A stretch of DNA of 64,000 nt, taken from an uncultured Bacteroidales bacterium (GTDB lineage: Bacteria; Bacteroidota; Bacteroidia; Bacteroidales; Bacteroidaceae). Shown here one piece after another: positions 54,214-62,053 of the stretch. Both the position numbers and the translations under genes were made by a program. The stretch is taken from positions 1-64,000 of the forward strand of contig CACXUA010000007.1 in NCBI GenBank assembly GCA_902770725.1, given 5' to 3'. How positions within the stretch are numbered: the first letter of the stretch is position 1; each line of letters opens with the position of its first letter. Under the pieces are notes generated by a model. The model worked only from the letters and a program-made list of their open reading frames with translations. It made no database searches and was not told the origin of the DNA.

Positions 54214-54669
54214 ATGAAGGACAGGATTAGTGCTCTCATGAAACACATGGGAATGTCGCAAAAAGATTTTGCTAACGAGATATGTATTTCGCCAGGAACT
54301 CTTTCGAGTATTTTTAGTGGCAGGAACAAACCGACCCTTAACACCCTTAATAACATTCACGAACGTTTTCCTGAAGTTAATATGGATTGGCTGATGAACG
54401 GAAAGGGCGAGATGTTTGGTTCTACAGCTCCTGTTTCTCCGCAATTCGAATCGAATAATGATGGCTCACAGATTGCGCCATCTTCTGGTTCTGGATTGCC
54501 TATTCAACCTGGGTTCATGGATCATCTTGCAACCTCTCAGCAGATGCCCCCTCAAACTTCCAATTTGACGTTAGAAGGAAAAATATTTGACAAACCTTCT
54601 CGTAAAATAGCAGAAATAAGAGTCTTTTATGACGACGGAACATACGAGATATTCTCTCCTAAACAATGA
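54214..54669 (+). CDS. XRE-family DNA-binding regulator
   Basis: A 151-residue protein. Residues 1-65 form a Cro/CI-type helix-turn-helix (MKDRISALMKHMGMSQKDFANEICISPGTLSSIFSGRNKPTLNTL) with the typical NMDWLMNGKGEMF end. A Pro/Ser/Gln-rich linker follows and a short C-terminal strand motif IAEIRVFYDDGTYEIF. Such single-gene regulators are common in Bacteroidales, and their targets are unknown. The upstream AT-rich spacer could hold its own operator. A strong terminator follows. Confidence 0.85.
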   Translation: MKDRISALMKHMGMSQKDFANEICISPGTLSSIFSGRNKPTLNTLNNIHERFPEVNMDWLMNGKGEMFGSTAPVSPQFESNNDGSQIAPSSGSGLPIQPGFMDHLATSQQMPPQTSNLTLEGKIFDKPSRKIAEIRVFYDDGTYEIFSPKQ

Positions 54670-54676
54670 AAAATGT

Positions 54677-54708
54677 CGGAACATAGTTTTATGTTCCGAT
54701 TTTTTTTA
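54677..54708 (+). terminator. Rho-independent terminator of the XRE gene
   Basis: CGGAACATA-GTTT-TATGTTCCG stem-loop followed by a run of T. Confidence 0.95.
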
Positions 54709-54772
54709 GCCATAACTTTGTCGCATAACTGTTACGCTTAGGCATAATACGATACATTTTTGCTTGTTTTGT

Positions 54773-54803
54773 TTGTTTATCTCTTGCTATTGTCGTAACT
54801 TTG
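54773..54803 (+). promoter_or_regulatory. pyrK promoter
   Basis: TTG (54773-54775), 20 bp, TAACTTTG (54796-54803). The TATATAATAATGTAT 15-mer lies between it and the start. Confidence 0.7.
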
Positions 54804-54822
54804 CACCGCGTTATATATAATA

Positions 54823-55602
54823 ATGTATATGAGGAAGTACGTTTTGGACCTTCGAGTTACCTCTGCTGAGCAGCTGAGTGAACGATATCTCCTGCTTTCG
54901 GCGACCAATCCGGCAGGTCCTCTTCCGGAAATGAGTCCTGGACAGTTTGCCCAGCTCCGTATTGACGACAGCAAGGAGACGTTCCTGCGCCGTCCAATTA
55001 GCTTGCATCATGTTGATTATGAGCATAATGAGGTCAGTTTCTTGATACAAAAAGCTGGAAAGGGAACTGCGTCGCTTTGGCTGAAACAGCCAGGTTCGAC
55101 GTTGAACGTCATTTTGCCTCTTGGCAAAGGCTTCACGATGCCCACATCGACGGAACAGAAGTTCTTGCTCGTTGGAGGCGGTGTTGGCGTTGCTCCCCTC
55201 CTGTTCATGGGAGAAGCGATGCTGCGGATGGGCGTTCGACCCACGTTCCTGCTTGGTGCTCGCAGTAAGTCTGACCTGCTATTGCTCGACAAGTACCGTG
55301 CTTTGGGGACTGTTTATGTGACCACGGAAGACGGTTCGGAAGGCGAAAAAGGCTTCGTTACGCAGCACACTGTTTTGCGGCGAGAAAAGTTCGATAACAT
55401 TGCTGTGTGCGGCCCTAAGCCAATGATGTTGGCAATGGCTTCCTATGCAAAACATGCAGGAATCTTGTGTGAGGTGAGTCTCGAAAACGTGATGGCTTGC
55501 GGCTTGGGCGCTTGCCTTTGCTGCGTCGAAAACACGAAAGACGGAAATGTATGTGTCTGCAAGGAAGGACCTGTGTTCGATGTTGAGAAACTGAATTGGT
55601 GA
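54823..55602 (+). CDS. pyrK: Dihydroorotate dehydrogenase electron transfer subunit
   Basis: A 259-residue iron-sulfur flavoprotein. The FAD domain contains FLRRPISLH, the NAD domain VGGGVGVAPLLFMG, and the C-terminus the 2Fe-2S ligands MACGLGACLCC...CVCKEGP. It passes electrons from class 1B PyrD to NAD. ATG 54823 and ATG 54829 are both possible; the second gives MRKYVLDL, and the repeat element encodes the first two codons of the longer form. pyrD follows after array H. Confidence 0.95.
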   Translation: MYMRKYVLDLRVTSAEQLSERYLLLSATNPAGPLPEMSPGQFAQLRIDDSKETFLRRPISLHHVDYEHNEVSFLIQKAGKGTASLWLKQPGSTLNVILPLGKGFTMPTSTEQKFLLVGGGVGVAPLLFMGEAMLRMGVRPTFLLGARSKSDLLLLDKYRALGTVYVTTEDGSEGEKGFVTQHTVLRREKFDNIAVCGPKPMMLAMASYAKHAGILCEVSLENVMACGLGACLCCVENTKDGNVCVCKEGPVFDVEKLNW

Positions 55603-55611
55603 AGTCTCAAA

Positions 55612-55717
55612 ACGTGGCGTAGTTAAATTGCAAAGTTAACGTGTTAAGTTGGCAAAGTTAACGTGTTAAAATGATAAAGTTTACGTGTTAAGTTTGGCAA
55701 CGACACTAGGGTGGTTG
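55612..55717. repeat. 22-bp palindrome-centred array H (5 units) between pyrK and pyrD
   Basis: Units: AACGTGGC-GT-AGTTAAAT, AAGTTAAC-GT-GTTAAGTT, AAGTTAAC-GT-GTTAAAAT, AAGTTTAC-GT-GTTAAGTT, AACGACAC-TA-GGGTGGTT. Linkers: TGCA, GGCA, GATA, TGGC. The last unit recalls the final AACTTCAC-TA-GCGTAGTT of array C. It lies inside what should be one pyr operon. Confidence 0.92.
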
Positions 55718-55745
55718 ACAAAGATACTGTAAAGGAAAGACAAAG

Positions 55746-56654
55746 ATGGCAGATATGCGAGTGAAAATAGCAGGCTTGGAGCTGACGAATCCGGTGCTTA
55801 CGGCGAGCGGAACTTTTGGCTATGGCATAGAGTATCAAGACTTTATCGACCTGAGTCAGCTGGGAGGTGTCATCGTCAAGGGCACTACCCTCGAGCCTCG
55901 AGAAGGCAATCCTTATCCCAGAATGGCCGAGACGGCACAAGGAATGCTGAATTGTGTTGGCCTTCAGAATAAGGGAGTGGATTATTTCTGCCAGCATATC
56001 TACCCTCAGATAAAGGACATCAAGACCAACATGATTGTGAATGTGTCTGGTAACAGTCCTGAGGATTATGCCGAATGTGCTGCCCGTATCAATGAACTCG
56101 ATTGCATTCCAGCAATAGAGCTTAACATCTCCTGCCCGAACGTCAAACATGGCGGAATGGCTTTCGGCACAACGACCGAAGAAGCGTCGAGTGTCGTAAA
56201 GGCTGTTAGGGAGGCCTACAAGAAGACGCTCATCGTGAAGCTCTCGCCAAATGTTACAAGCATTACGGACATTGCTCTTGCCGTACAAGATGCTGGAGCT
56301 GATGCAGTTAGCCTCATAAACACTTTGATGGGAATGGCCATCGACATAGAAAAGCGTAAACGCATCTTGAGTATCGGAACGGGAGGGTTAAGTGGCCCAT
56401 GCATCAAGCCAGTTGCTTTGCGAATGGTTTACCAGGTGGCTCATGCGGTTCAAGTGCCTGTTATCGGTCTTGGAGGCATTAGCTGTGCGAAGGATGCAAT
56501 AGAGTTCCTGTTGGCGGGGGCTTCTGCGATAGAGATTGGAACAGCCAATTTCCTTGATCCGACCATTAGTGTCAAGGTTGCTCAGGGCATTGACGAGTAC
56601 CTTGAGAAACATGGTTTCAAGAGCGTTAAAGAGATAATTGGAATCTGCGAATAA
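55746..56654 (+). CDS. pyrD: Dihydroorotate dehydrogenase, class 1B catalytic subunit
   Basis: A 302-residue FMN TIM barrel oxidising dihydroorotate to orotate. [20 protein letters not shown], the catalytic loop [13 protein letters not shown] (Cys, marking class 1), [28 protein letters not shown] and [27 protein letters not shown] are present. The NAD-linked 1B type needs PyrK, encoded 143 bp upstream. trmD follows after 12 bp. Confidence 0.97.
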   Translation: MADMRVKIAGLELTNPVLTASGTFGYGIEYQDFIDLSQLGGVIVKGTTLEPREGNPYPRMAETAQGMLNCVGLQNKGVDYFCQHIYPQIKDIKTNMIVNVSGNSPEDYAECAARINELDCIPAIELNISCPNVKHGGMAFGTTTEEASSVVKAVREAYKKTLIVKLSPNVTSITDIALAVQDAGADAVSLINTLMGMAIDIEKRKRILSIGTGGLSGPCIKPVALRMVYQVAHAVQVPVIGLGGISCAKDAIEFLLAGASAIEIGTANFLDPTISVKVAQGIDEYLEKHGFKSVKEIIGICE

Positions 56655-56666
56655 GTGACGTAAGTT

Positions 56667-57383
56667 ATGCGAATAGACATCATAACCGTATTACCCGAAC
56701 TGATAGAGGGCTTCATGCAGGAGTCTATTGTCGGAAGGGCACAAAGGAAGGGTTTGGTGGAAATACATATCCACAATCTGCGCGACTATACATTGGACAA
56801 ATGGAGGCGCGTGGACGACTATCCTTTTGGCGGTTTCGCCGGTATGGTGATGCAATGCGAACCTATTGACCGATGCATCTCAGCCTTAACGGCCGAGCGT
56901 CATTACGACCAGATTATCTTCACGACCCCAGATGGGGAGCAGTTCGACCAACCGATGGCCAATAGTCTTTCGCTTTGCGAGAACATTATCATCCTTTGCG
57001 GACACTATAAAGGCATCGATTATCGCATTCGCGAACACCTTATAACTAAGGAGGTTAGCATTGGCGATTATGTCTTGACGGGAGGAGAACTTGCGGCAGC
57101 TGTAATGGCGGATGCAATCGTTCGCATCCTTCCAGGAGCAATTGGCGACGAACAAAGCGCTCTTTCCGATTCGTTCCAGGACAATCTCTTGGCGGCTCCG
57201 GTATATACAAGACCGGCTGAATACAAGGGTTGGAAGGTGCCCGAGGTCTTGCTTTCGGGTAACGAGCGCTTGATAAAGGAGTGGGAATTGCAGCAAAGCA
57301 TCGAGCGGACACAAAGGCTTCGACCCGATTTGCTCAAGGGCGAGACCATTCCAAACATGAAGAAGAAAGGAAAAAACAAATAA
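56667..57383 (+). CDS. trmD: tRNA (guanine37-N1)-methyltransferase
   Basis: A 238-residue SPOUT methyltransferase making m1G37, which prevents frameshifts. [30 protein letters not shown], the knot [14 protein letters not shown] and [32 protein letters not shown] are characteristic. The length is normal. It continues the pyrK-pyrD strand; a zeta-toxin-like gene begins 7 bp later. Confidence 0.97.
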   Translation: MRIDIITVLPELIEGFMQESIVGRAQRKGLVEIHIHNLRDYTLDKWRRVDDYPFGGFAGMVMQCEPIDRCISALTAERHYDQIIFTTPDGEQFDQPMANSLSLCENIIILCGHYKGIDYRIREHLITKEVSIGDYVLTGGELAAAVMADAIVRILPGAIGDEQSALSDSFQDNLLAAPVYTRPAEYKGWKVPEVLLSGNERLIKEWELQQSIERTQRLRPDLLKGETIPNMKKKGKNK

Positions 57384-57390
57384 GAGAGAT

Positions 57391-57999
57391 ATGGAAAAGA
57401 AGAAAATGAACCTTTACATCATAGCCGGTTGCAATGGCGCGGGCAAGACAACAGCCTCGTTCACGGTATTGCCGGAGATGTTGGGTTGCCGCGAATTCGT
57501 CAATGCCGACGAGATAGCAGCAGGTCTTTCGCCCTTCAATCCCGAAGGTGTGGCCATTCAAGCTGGCCGACTCATGATAGACCGCATCATCTATCTCCTG
57601 AAAGAAGGCGAGACCTTTGCCTTCGAGACGACTTTGGCGACGCGGTCGTACGTGAAGCTCATCAAGCAAGCACAGAAGCGTGGCTACTTTGTGACGCTGC
57701 TTTTCTTCCTGTTGAGCACGCCCGAACAGGCCATTGCCCGAGTGGCAAAACGCGTTGCGATGGGCGGTCACAACATACCTACCGACGTTATTTTGCGTCG
57801 TTACGAAGCGGGTTTGGCAAACCTGTTCCAGCTCTACATGCCGGTTGTGGACAGCTGGTCGCTCTATGATAATAGCGACTGCCCTGCTGTTCATCTTGCA
57901 TCCGGGCTGGGTGGAGACAAGGTAATGGTATATGAAGAAGAGGCTTTTGCTAAGCTTCAGGAACAATACGGCAAGCCGGAGGAGGGCGAGAAGGCATGA
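57391..57999 (+). CDS. Zeta-toxin-like P-loop kinase
   Basis: A 202-residue protein: Walker A AGCNGAGKTT (residues 12-21), EFVNADEIAAGLSPF and FAFETTLATRSYVKLI, the pattern of zeta toxins, which phosphorylate UDP-N-acetylglucosamine and block peptidoglycan synthesis. LRRYEAGLANLF with the RRY motif also fits the group. Its stop overlaps the start of a 69-codon gene (ATGA). A classical epsilon antitoxin is not recognisable, and many chromosomal members may have other kinase roles. Confidence 0.82.
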   Translation: MEKKKMNLYIIAGCNGAGKTTASFTVLPEMLGCREFVNADEIAAGLSPFNPEGVAIQAGRLMIDRIIYLLKEGETFAFETTLATRSYVKLIKQAQKRGYFVTLLFFLLSTPEQAIARVAKRVAMGGHNIPTDVILRRYEAGLANLFQLYMPVVDSWSLYDNSDCPAVHLASGLGGDKVMVYEEEAFAKLQEQYGKPEEGEKA

Positions 58000-58205
58000 A
58001 AGAGAAAGAGATACTCGAGATGCAACGCCTCATAGACGAGGGCGTTCGTCGTGCTCAGATCCGCCTTTTGCAACGAGCACATGCTGCGAACCAGAGCCTT
58101 GTGGTGTGCCGAAACGGTAAGATTCTTGAAATGGTTCCCGAGGTGGAACAAGCTTTCCAAGATAGTAATACGGGAGACCCTCTGGCACGTCGCAAGCAAA
58201 GATAA
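57996..58205 (+). CDS. Small protein coupled to the zeta-toxin-like kinase
   Basis: A 69-residue charged protein (MKEKEILEMQRLIDEGVRRAQIRLLQRAHAANQ...) with a predicted N-terminal helix and a KILEMVPEVE segment. ATGA overlap with the kinase gene implies translational coupling, and the length would suit an antitoxin or adaptor. I do not recognise the family; the toxin-partner role is inferred only from position. A GC-rich hairpin (58219-58242) follows. Confidence 0.65.
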   Translation: MKEKEILEMQRLIDEGVRRAQIRLLQRAHAANQSLVVCRNGKILEMVPEVEQAFQDSNTGDPLARRKQR

Positions 58206-58218
58206 GTCTTCATGCAGA

Positions 58219-58242
58219 GCCCCTGCCTTCCCTAGGCGGGGC
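58219..58242. other. GC-rich hairpin after the kinase pair
   Basis: GCCCC-T-GCCT-TCCCT-AGGC-GGGGC. No T-run follows, so it is more likely an RNA 3' stabiliser or pause site than a classical terminator. Confidence 0.55.
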
Positions 58243-58253
58243 GCATTTGAAGT

Positions 58254-58790
58254 ATGAACAGGAATATAGGAATCTTTTGTGCGTCGTCGAACAGGATGGA
58301 ACCGGTGTTCTACGACGAGGCAAAACGCCTTGGCGAGTGGATTGGACGCCAGGGAAGGACGCTTGTTTATGGCGGGGCGAACTGCGGATTGATGGAGACT
58401 TTAGCCCGTTCGGTGCATGAAACTGGTGGTCGGGTGCTTAGAGTCGTTCCGCAGATTCTGGTCGATAACAATCGGGTGAGCAGTTTCATCGATGAAATTG
58501 TCTTGACGCCCGACCTGAACGAGCGCAAACAGGGCATTATCGACCGCTCGGATATCATCATTGCGATGCCCGGAAGTGTGGGAACCCTCGACGAAGTCTT
58601 TACCGTTCTGGCAGCCAATACGATAGGGATACATGGCAAACGTGTGCTCTTTTGGAACATCGAGGGTTTTTGGGACGAACTGTTCCAGATGTTCCATGCC
58701 TTGGAGCGGCGGAATGTTGTGAACAAGCCATTGAGCGATTATGTGCTTGTGGCTGATACGTTCGACGAGGTGATTCGTCAGATTGAATAG
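58254..58790 (+). CDS. LOG family protein (cytokinin-riboside-monophosphate phosphoribohydrolase type)
   Basis: A 178-residue Rossmann-like protein with FCASSN, LVYGGANCGLMETLA and the signature MPGSVGTLDEVF. The usual PGGxGTxxE is changed by a Gly-to-Ser exchange at its third position, while the catalytic Glu remains. Relatives cleave nucleoside 5'-monophosphates. The role in this bacterium is unknown. It converges with an outer-membrane protein gene only 10 bp away. Confidence 0.88.
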   Translation: MNRNIGIFCASSNRMEPVFYDEAKRLGEWIGRQGRTLVYGGANCGLMETLARSVHETGGRVLRVVPQILVDNNRVSSFIDEIVLTPDLNERKQGIIDRSDIIIAMPGSVGTLDEVFTVLAANTIGIHGKRVLFWNIEGFWDELFQMFHALERRNVVNKPLSDYVLVADTFDEVIRQIE

Positions 58791-58800
58791 TGTAGGAGTC

Positions 58801-59451
58801 TTAGAAACAAACGCCAAAGTGTACGCCACTTTCACGTACGCCAGGGTATTTGCTTGAGTCGCGGAAGTCCCTTGAATAGCTGATTCCGAGGAAGTAGCGG
58901 TTCAGGTGGAAACGCAATCCTGCTTGCCAGGCTACTTGGAAGTGGTGCCAGTCGCTTGCTCCGCCAATGAGGTTTGTGCTTTCAGCTCCGGAATGTTCTC
59001 GAGCCATTGCGATAGCTCGCAGAGCGACGCCGGCAAAAGGTGCGATGGCAAAGTCTTTCTTATCCCAGGGATACCATTTGTAGGTTACGTTTACGGGGAT
59101 TCGGAAGGTCAGGACGCGTCCGTTCATCGTGCTTGTTTCCCACGAGAATTTCATGTTTGCGCCCACTTCCACGAAGTAGGGCATATCCTCCACGACTTCG
59201 ATGAAGCGGCTATAGCCAATTGCTAACTCGTTGAATTTCACGCGCTCCACGTCTTCGCCCACGTGATATCTCGAGGGCGAGTACTGCAGATAGAAAGCGT
59301 TTTTGTATTCCTTGTGTTGTGGTTTTGGAGCGACCTCTTCGTCGTCGAGTGTCCATTCTTCCACTTCGTAGGTATCATCAAACTGGGCTTGGGCGTTCAG
59401 TCCGAAGCACAGCACGGCAAACAGAGCCATTTTAATTCGGGTGGTAAACAT
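58801..59451 (-). CDS. Outer-membrane beta-barrel protein
   Basis: A 216-residue exported protein (signal MFTTRIKMALFAVLCFGLNAQA). An acidic stretch (DDTYEVEEWTLDDEEV) precedes alternating amphipathic strands (AFYLQYSPSRYHV, FNELAIGYSRFI, FVEVGANMKF) and a terminal aromatic residue (VHFGVCF), all typical of small barrels of the OmpX/PorT-like kind. Its function is unknown. Confidence 0.82.
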   Translation of the reverse strand: MFTTRIKMALFAVLCFGLNAQAQFDDTYEVEEWTLDDEEVAPKPQHKEYKNAFYLQYSPSRYHVGEDVERVKFNELAIGYSRFIEVVEDMPYFVEVGANMKFSWETSTMNGRVLTFRIPVNVTYKWYPWDKKDFAIAPFAGVALRAIAMAREHSGAESTNLIGGASDWHHFQVAWQAGLRFHLNRYFLGISYSRDFRDSSKYPGVRESGVHFGVCF

Positions 59452-59488
59452 GGCTTCTTCTATTTAAAGTGAAAAAGGGTAGAGGTGC

Positions 59489-59653
59489 CTACGAGCGTTT
59501 TGTCAGCACGATGTGGGTCACGATACCGATAATGATGATGAGCAGTGCTCCGATATTGTAGAAGTTATAGTCCACTAAATCAGCGAAATAGCTAATGATG
59601 AGCAGCAATGCGCCCAGCACAATCAGGATGATACCCAAGTTCTGTTTCTTCAT
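59489..59653 (-). CDS. Small two-helix membrane protein
   Basis: A 54-residue protein: KKQNLGIILIVLGALLLIISYF, a short DLVDYN loop and IGALLIIIIGIVTHIVL. It is a typical Bacteroidetes small inner-membrane hairpin protein of unknown role. It has its own promoter (TATCTTTG 59686-59693, minus) 32 bp upstream. Confidence 0.8.
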   Translation of the reverse strand: MKKQNLGIILIVLGALLLIISYFADLVDYNFYNIGALLIIIIGIVTHIVLTKRS

Positions 59654-59685
59654 AATATGTGAGTTTTATGTGTTCTTTTGCACTG

Positions 59686-59693
59686 CAAAGATA
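59686..59693 (-). promoter_or_regulatory. Promoter -7 box of the small membrane protein
   Basis: TATCTTTG on the minus strand, 32 bp before the ATG. Confidence 0.6.
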
Positions 59694-59764
59694 AGAAATA
59701 TAATTAAAAGTTAGTGCAGAAGCGGAAAGAATTTTCTTTTATCAAGCGATTTTCACCTCTTATC

Positions 59765-60184
59765 TCAGAACTGCCACCACTTCTTTTTTAGTTTCGGATG
59801 TGCTTCTTCCTGGCGTTCGGCCATGATTTGTTCCCACGACTTTTTTTCTGTAATCATCCGGTAGATGGTTCCCCAGTCGGGCAGTCCGCCGACGTTTCGG
59901 TCGTCTATCCACACATCCGCTTTCAGTTTGCGGCTGAAGGTCCGGTTCTTGCCTTCCACCTCTTCGGGGAAGTCTTTGTTCACGGCATAGAACTCCACGC
60001 CTCTTTGCCGGCACCACTCCACGGCGTCGTCCAGGAGTTGTCCCTCGCGCACGCTCCAGAGAATCAGTTTGTGGCGCTGTTCGATGAGCATCCTAAGGGT
60101 TTGTGTGGCGAAGGGCAATTCCTTGCCGATTTCCGGGTAACGGTGTTCCACGATGGTACCGTCGAAGTCAACTGCAATTGTCAT
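59765..60184 (-). CDS. HAD-superfamily small hydrolase
   Basis: A 139-residue protein of the BT0820-like HAD group: nucleophile motif MTIAVDFDGTIVEHRYP, LILWSVREGQ (motif II), a Lys in FSRKLKADVWIDDRNVGG (motifs III/IV with Asp-Asp). It is a phosphatase or 5'-nucleotidase-like fold without a cap domain; the substrate is unknown. A promoter TATCTTTG lies at 60206-60213 on the minus strand. Confidence 0.88.
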   Translation of the reverse strand: MTIAVDFDGTIVEHRYPEIGKELPFATQTLRMLIEQRHKLILWSVREGQLLDDAVEWCRQRGVEFYAVNKDFPEEVEGKNRTFSRKLKADVWIDDRNVGGLPDWGTIYRMITEKKSWEQIMAERQEEAHPKLKKKWWQF

Positions 60185-60205
60185 AGCTTTTCACGTAATT
60201 TTTTG

Positions 60206-60213
60206 CAAAGATA
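60206..60213 (-). promoter_or_regulatory. Promoter -7 box of the HAD gene
   Basis: TATCTTTG on the minus strand, 21 bp before the ATG. Confidence 0.6.
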
Positions 60214-60309
60214 CAACATTAAAATGAAAAATGAAAAGTTAAAAATGAAAAATGATAGGAAATGTGAAAAAACTCCCGTACTCTAATCGCTAATCTCTAA
60301 TCTTTTTCT

Positions 60310-60435
60310 TACCTTTGCACAAGAAATAACCTTAACGATAACAGTTAACGATGACGATGACAGTTAACGATGACGATAACAGTTAACGCTAACCTCTAAC
60401 CTCTCACCTCTAACCTCTCACCTCTAACCGCTAAC
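60310..60435 (+). promoter_or_regulatory. Promoter and repeat-rich leader of the polysaccharide export gene
   Basis: TACCTTTG (60310-60317) is followed by a 136-nt leader composed of GATGAC/GATAAC/AGTTAAC repeats and six heptamers CTCTAAC/CTCTCAC (60394-60435). Slippage in this leader could change expression of the export protein. Confidence 0.6.
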
Positions 60436-60453
60436 CATTTAACTCCCAATATA

Positions 60454-61257
60454 ATGAAGAAATCATCCTTTTTGCTTGCCCTCATGGCTGTGCTCATGAT
60501 GTCGAGCTGTGTGTCAACAAAGAAGATTGTTTATTTCCAAGACCCCGAACAGGTGTTCGATCAGGGCAATCAGATCATCCAGCAGTACGAGATGCGACTC
60601 AAACCTGCCGACCAGGTGCTCGTCAAGGTCACCTGCTCCGAACCTGAACTTCTGGAAATTTTTGCGAAGGACGTCACAATGGGTTCCTCCGGCTCCAACA
60701 CCTCCAATATCGGTAGCGGCGGACTCTCCAACGCCTATGGCTTTACCGTCAGCAACGACGGCAAAATCACCCTTCCCGCCGTCGGAGTCGTCGAAGTGTC
60801 GGGCCTCACAACCGATCAGGCCGCACGTCGCATCGAGGAGCGCATCGTTGCTGCCAACCTCATCAAAGACCCCGAGGTGACCGTTCGCCTGCTCAACGCA
60901 CGCGTGGCAGTGCTCGGAGCCGTCAAGAGCCCACAGGTCGTAAGCCTTACCAGCGAGCGCAACACCATCCTCGACGTCCTTTCACAATGTGGCGACATCG
61001 CCGACACCGGACTGCGACAGAAACTCACGCTCTATCGCGAGGAGAACGGCCAGCGCAAGAAGTACCCCATCGACCTCACCAAGGCCGACGTCTTCAACAA
61101 CCCCGCCTACTACGTACAGCAGAACGACCTCATCTACGTCGAGCCCAACAAGAGCCAGACCGTCAAGAGCAGTGCCTTCTACACCTTCCTCGGAGCCGGA
61201 GCCAGCATTGTTGGCGTCATAGCATCCGTCGTGGCACTCGTCTTTGCCGTCAAGTAA
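60454..61257 (+). CDS. Polysaccharide export outer-membrane lipoprotein (Wza/BexD family)
   Basis: A 267-residue lipoprotein (signal MKKSSFLLALMAVLMMSSC). KIVYFQDPE, RLKPADQVLVKVTCSEPELLEIF (poly-export domain), a Gly/Ser loop, ITLPAVGVVEVSGLTTDQAARRIEERI and an SLBB-like domain (NARVAVLGAVKSPQVV...LDVLSQCGDI) follow. A C-terminal hydrophobic helix (GASIVGVIASVVALVFAV) could cross the outer membrane as in Wza. It exports capsule or exopolysaccharide. No Wzc-type kinase gene follows in the window, which is unusual. Confidence 0.93.
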   Translation: MKKSSFLLALMAVLMMSSCVSTKKIVYFQDPEQVFDQGNQIIQQYEMRLKPADQVLVKVTCSEPELLEIFAKDVTMGSSGSNTSNIGSGGLSNAYGFTVSNDGKITLPAVGVVEVSGLTTDQAARRIEERIVAANLIKDPEVTVRLLNARVAVLGAVKSPQVVSLTSERNTILDVLSQCGDIADTGLRQKLTLYREENGQRKKYPIDLTKADVFNNPAYYVQQNDLIYVEPNKSQTVKSSAFYTFLGAGASIVGVIASVVALVFAVK

Positions 61258-61259
61258 AG

Positions 61260-61820
61260 CTAGATCTCGATGGAGCCCCATTCCGCCGGGGCAACACTCG
61301 ATATATCGAAACCATCCATCCAAAGGCCTGTGGAAACCCTCCGCAGGCCTTTCGTGTATAGGTAGGTCGAGGGCACACCCTCTATCAGCAGACACTTGCG
61401 GAAATGCCCCGCGTTCTGGGGCAACGAGAAGCTCGCCTTTAGCTTGGCTGTATGAAGCTCCACCGGAATGCAGCGCGCAATGTCCGAGCAGAGCGAGTCC
61501 GACGAGAGCAGCACATTGCTCGTGTTGTCCGTCTCTGCCGTGAAGACGGCATGGCTCATCGAGCGAGGCGCAGAGCCCACCACGTAGCCCACCACCCATA
61601 CCGGCTCGTCGGTAGGGAACTCCATAGCACAAAAATCCGTGATTGTATAGGGACACACCCTCGTCCCTTCGCCAGTGCCCGCCAGGCGTACAGCCCGCAG
61701 CGCATCGCCAGCCGCATCCGCATCGCTGGGCACCACCGTCAGGTCAGCCTTCTGACAACAAGCCAGCAGCGGCAGCCAGAGCCAGCCCAGCAGCCAGCTA
61801 TTCCTCCTCGGTGAAAGCAT
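61260..61820 (-). CDS. DUF6359-like lipoprotein
   Basis: A 186-residue protein with a lipoprotein signal (MLSPRRNSWLLGWLWLPLLACC). The core ACPYTITDF-like start, VWVVGYVVGSAP, NVLLSSD, CIPVELH and GKCLLIEG-type strands fit DUF6359, an OB-like beta domain frequent in Bacteroidales surface proteins. The start at 61820 is the signal Met and lies inside the preceding small ORF. It converges with the export gene, two bases apart. Confidence 0.75.
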   Translation of the reverse strand: MLSPRRNSWLLGWLWLPLLACCQKADLTVVPSDADAAGDALRAVRLAGTGEGTRVCPYTITDFCAMEFPTDEPVWVVGYVVGSAPRSMSHAVFTAETDNTSNVLLSSDSLCSDIARCIPVELHTAKLKASFSLPQNAGHFRKCLLIEGVPSTYLYTKGLRRVSTGLWMDGFDISSVAPAEWGSIEI

Positions 61821-61944
61821 CCAGCACCTTCTTGCAGACCTTAGGCAGATTGTACTTGTAGTAGATCGTATCGCCCCACAGCACCAAGTAAACCAGCGCC
61901 ACAAAGATGCCCCAGCCCAGCAGAATAATCAAAGCTAAACTCAT
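61798..61944 (-). CDS. Small membrane protein overlapping the DUF6359 gene
   Basis: A 48-residue ORF: one membrane helix (SLALIILLGWGIFVALVYLVLWG) and a charged tail (KYNLPKVCKKVLDAFTEEE). It overlaps the next gene by 23 bp in another frame and follows a promoter TAATTTTG (61976-61983, minus). Position and composition support a real coupled gene, but I do not know the family. Confidence 0.65.
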   Translation of the reverse strand: MSLALIILLGWGIFVALVYLVLWGDTIYYKYNLPKVCKKVLDAFTEEE

Positions 61945-61975
61945 GCCTATTGAATAAATGTAGTATTAACTACCG

Positions 61976-62025
61976 CAAAATTACAACAAATAAATTGAAT
62001 AATGAAGAAATAATCAGTAAATTTG
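61976..62025. promoter_or_regulatory. Divergent promoters
   Basis: The minus-strand TAATTTTG (61976-61983) serves the small membrane protein/DUF6359 pair. The plus-strand TAAATTTG (62018-62025) serves the fimbrial lipoprotein gene. Confidence 0.55.
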
Positions 62026-62053
62026 CAGCAGAAATCAAAAAAAATGTTGCGAT

